Of a stretch of 64,000 nt of DNA, positions 63,177-64,000 are shown one piece after another. The translations under genes and the position numbers were made by a program. Each line of letters starts with the position of its first letter. The first letter of the stretch is position 1. Origin of the DNA: JANQOH01 sp965214495 (GTDB lineage Bacteria > Pseudomonadota > Alphaproteobacteria > UBA7887); NCBI GenBank assembly GCA_965214495.1, contig OZ243958.1, positions 2,046,001-2,110,000 of the forward strand. Direction: 5' to 3'. The notes beneath the pieces were generated by a model. The model had not been told where the DNA came from. It did no database searches and saw nothing but the letters and a program-made list of their open reading frames with translations.

Positions 63177-64000
63177 AAACGCAGATTCTCGATGCGGGCG
63201 CGTTGAGGGCCGTTCCGCCGGCCGCCCTTGCAGCTTATGCGCGGGGCGAGGGCTGGGCGAAGACCGAAGCCTATAGGGGGCACGCGGACATCTATGTCGG
63301 TGAGGGCCGGCCCGAGATCGTCTTGCCCAGAACCGATCGCCTTGCCGACTATGCGTCCGTCGTCTCCCGCCTCATCGGTATTTTCGGCGAAGTCGCAGAG
63401 CAAGATGAACTGTCGGTCTATCGCGATCTCGTCGGGGCGGATCACGATGTCGTCAGGGTCCGCGCGATCGGGGCGGACGACAACGGCTCCGTCCTGCTCG
63501 ACCAGGGCGTCGAACTGGTTTCGCAGGCCCGGGAAATGCTTCTGGCCGCGGCGTGCGCCACGACGACGACGCAACCGGTCTACCGCGCGGGCGCCAACCG
63601 CGAAGCCGTCGAGTATATGAGGCAGGTTCGTCTTGGGCAGACCGAGCACGGGAGTTTTGTCGTTACGCTGATGGCGCCCGTGCTGCCGATGCTTCAACCC
63701 GTGCTCGATGATTCCTGGGCCGACTTCGACGACGAACCGTATGGGCGACGGGTCACGCGGCGTCTCGTCAGGGCGCTCGAGGCGTCCCGCGATGCGGCCG
63801 AGAAAGCGCATTCGGGCGATGGAGCGCCGGCTTTCGAGCGGGCGGTGGGTGACGGCGTGAGCGCCAATCTCTGCGACGCGGTCGCCAGATTGATAGAGCG
63901 GTCAAGCTGGTTGGAGGTCAGCGTGAGTTGGGCAAGGACCCGACCGACGCCCGAAAGTCGCAGACGCATCCTGTTCTCGAAGAGCGACGCCGGCGCCTTC
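63173..64000 (+). CDS. Unknown protein of the restriction locus (3' partial)
   Basis: The frame from the GTG at 63173 (overlapping the previous stop, GTGA) stays open for 276 codons to the right edge. It begins VKTQILDAGALRAVPPAALA, and contains AYARGEGWAKTEAYRGHADI, LPRTDRLADYASVVSRLIGI, SVLLDQGVELVSQAREMLLA and VYRAGANREAVEYMRQVRLG. It resembles hypothetical proteins seen next to DUF4365 in defence contexts (recollection); no enzymatic motif is visible. It ends beyond the window. Confidence 0.8.
   Translation, partial: MKTQILDAGALRAVPPAALAAYARGEGWAKTEAYRGHADIYVGEGRPEIVLPRTDRLADYASVVSRLIGIFGEVAEQDELSVYRDLVGADHDVVRVRAIGADDNGSVLLDQGVELVSQAREMLLAAACATTTTQPVYRAGANREAVEYMRQVRLGQTEHGSFVVTLMAPVLPMLQPVLDDSWADFDDEPYGRRVTRRLVRALEASRDAAEKAHSGDGAPAFERAVGDGVSANLCDAVARLIERSSWLEVSVSWARTRPTPESRRRILFSKSDAGAF

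Overview
The window is very GC-rich, densely packed bacterial chromosome and reads as an alphaproteobacterium, possibly Rhodospirillales-like (inference). Supporting signs are the formate dehydrogenase locus with DUF3305/DUF3306 genes, the Mrp / lipoate-ligase-like / DUF6505 block, a DUF1640-like gene, and three families of short palindromic repeats between genes.

Layout. 0-4.3 kb: the C-terminal part of a large autotransporter-like adhesin with four nearly identical fibronectin III repeats. 4.3-7.0 kb: gene-poor DNA holding a deleted group II intron, palindromic repeats and a small DUF1640-like gene. 7.0-27.3 kb: mostly housekeeping genes (HyuA-like protein, peptide deformylase, AmpD amidase, two small glycosyltransferase-type genes, MoaB, lytic transglycosylase, two uracil-DNA glycosylase family proteins, a TPR protein, IspE, Gph, GlmU-GlmS, an FAD reductase, cytochrome b561, tRNA-Ser(GCT), ThpR). 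27.9-31.7 kb: two inverted porin genes around a frameshifted integrase; only one porin has a signal peptide. 31.8-35.5 kb: an array of two full-length Rpn-type PD-(D/E)XK nuclease genes and three free-standing copies of their C-terminal domain, with 3 to 11 four-residue repeats. 35.6-40.6 kb: a five-gene operon of the partner-switching type (two HATPase-like proteins, a STAS protein, a membrane Cache-HAMP-SpoIIE phosphatase, and a STAS domain fused to a SAM methyltransferase). A second SpoIIE phosphatase lies at 41.9 kb beyond IS5 debris. 43.1-45.4 kb: Mrp and two co-transcribed genes. 45.4-56.9 kb: a tungstate ABC transporter and a multi-[4Fe-4S] protein, divergent from a complete TAT-exported formate dehydrogenase operon with its chaperone. 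57.3-64 kb: a RidA-like gene, a truncated integrase, and a type III restriction-modification locus followed by a DUF4365 gene and an unfamiliar gene that runs off the right edge.

How the parts work together. The tungstate transporter, TorD-like chaperone and TAT-signal proteins probably serve the same formate dehydrogenase, which carries Cys rather than Sec at the active site. The two least conventional loci are the STAS-methyltransferase partner-switching operon and the Rpn array. The array looks like a nuclease/antitoxin family that has multiplied its inhibitor domain and varied its repeat number. The porin pair could be an inversion switch, because the only promoter and signal-peptide end lies between the inverted copies. 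The right-hand restriction locus has a lower-GC target-recognition segment, suggesting specificity exchange.
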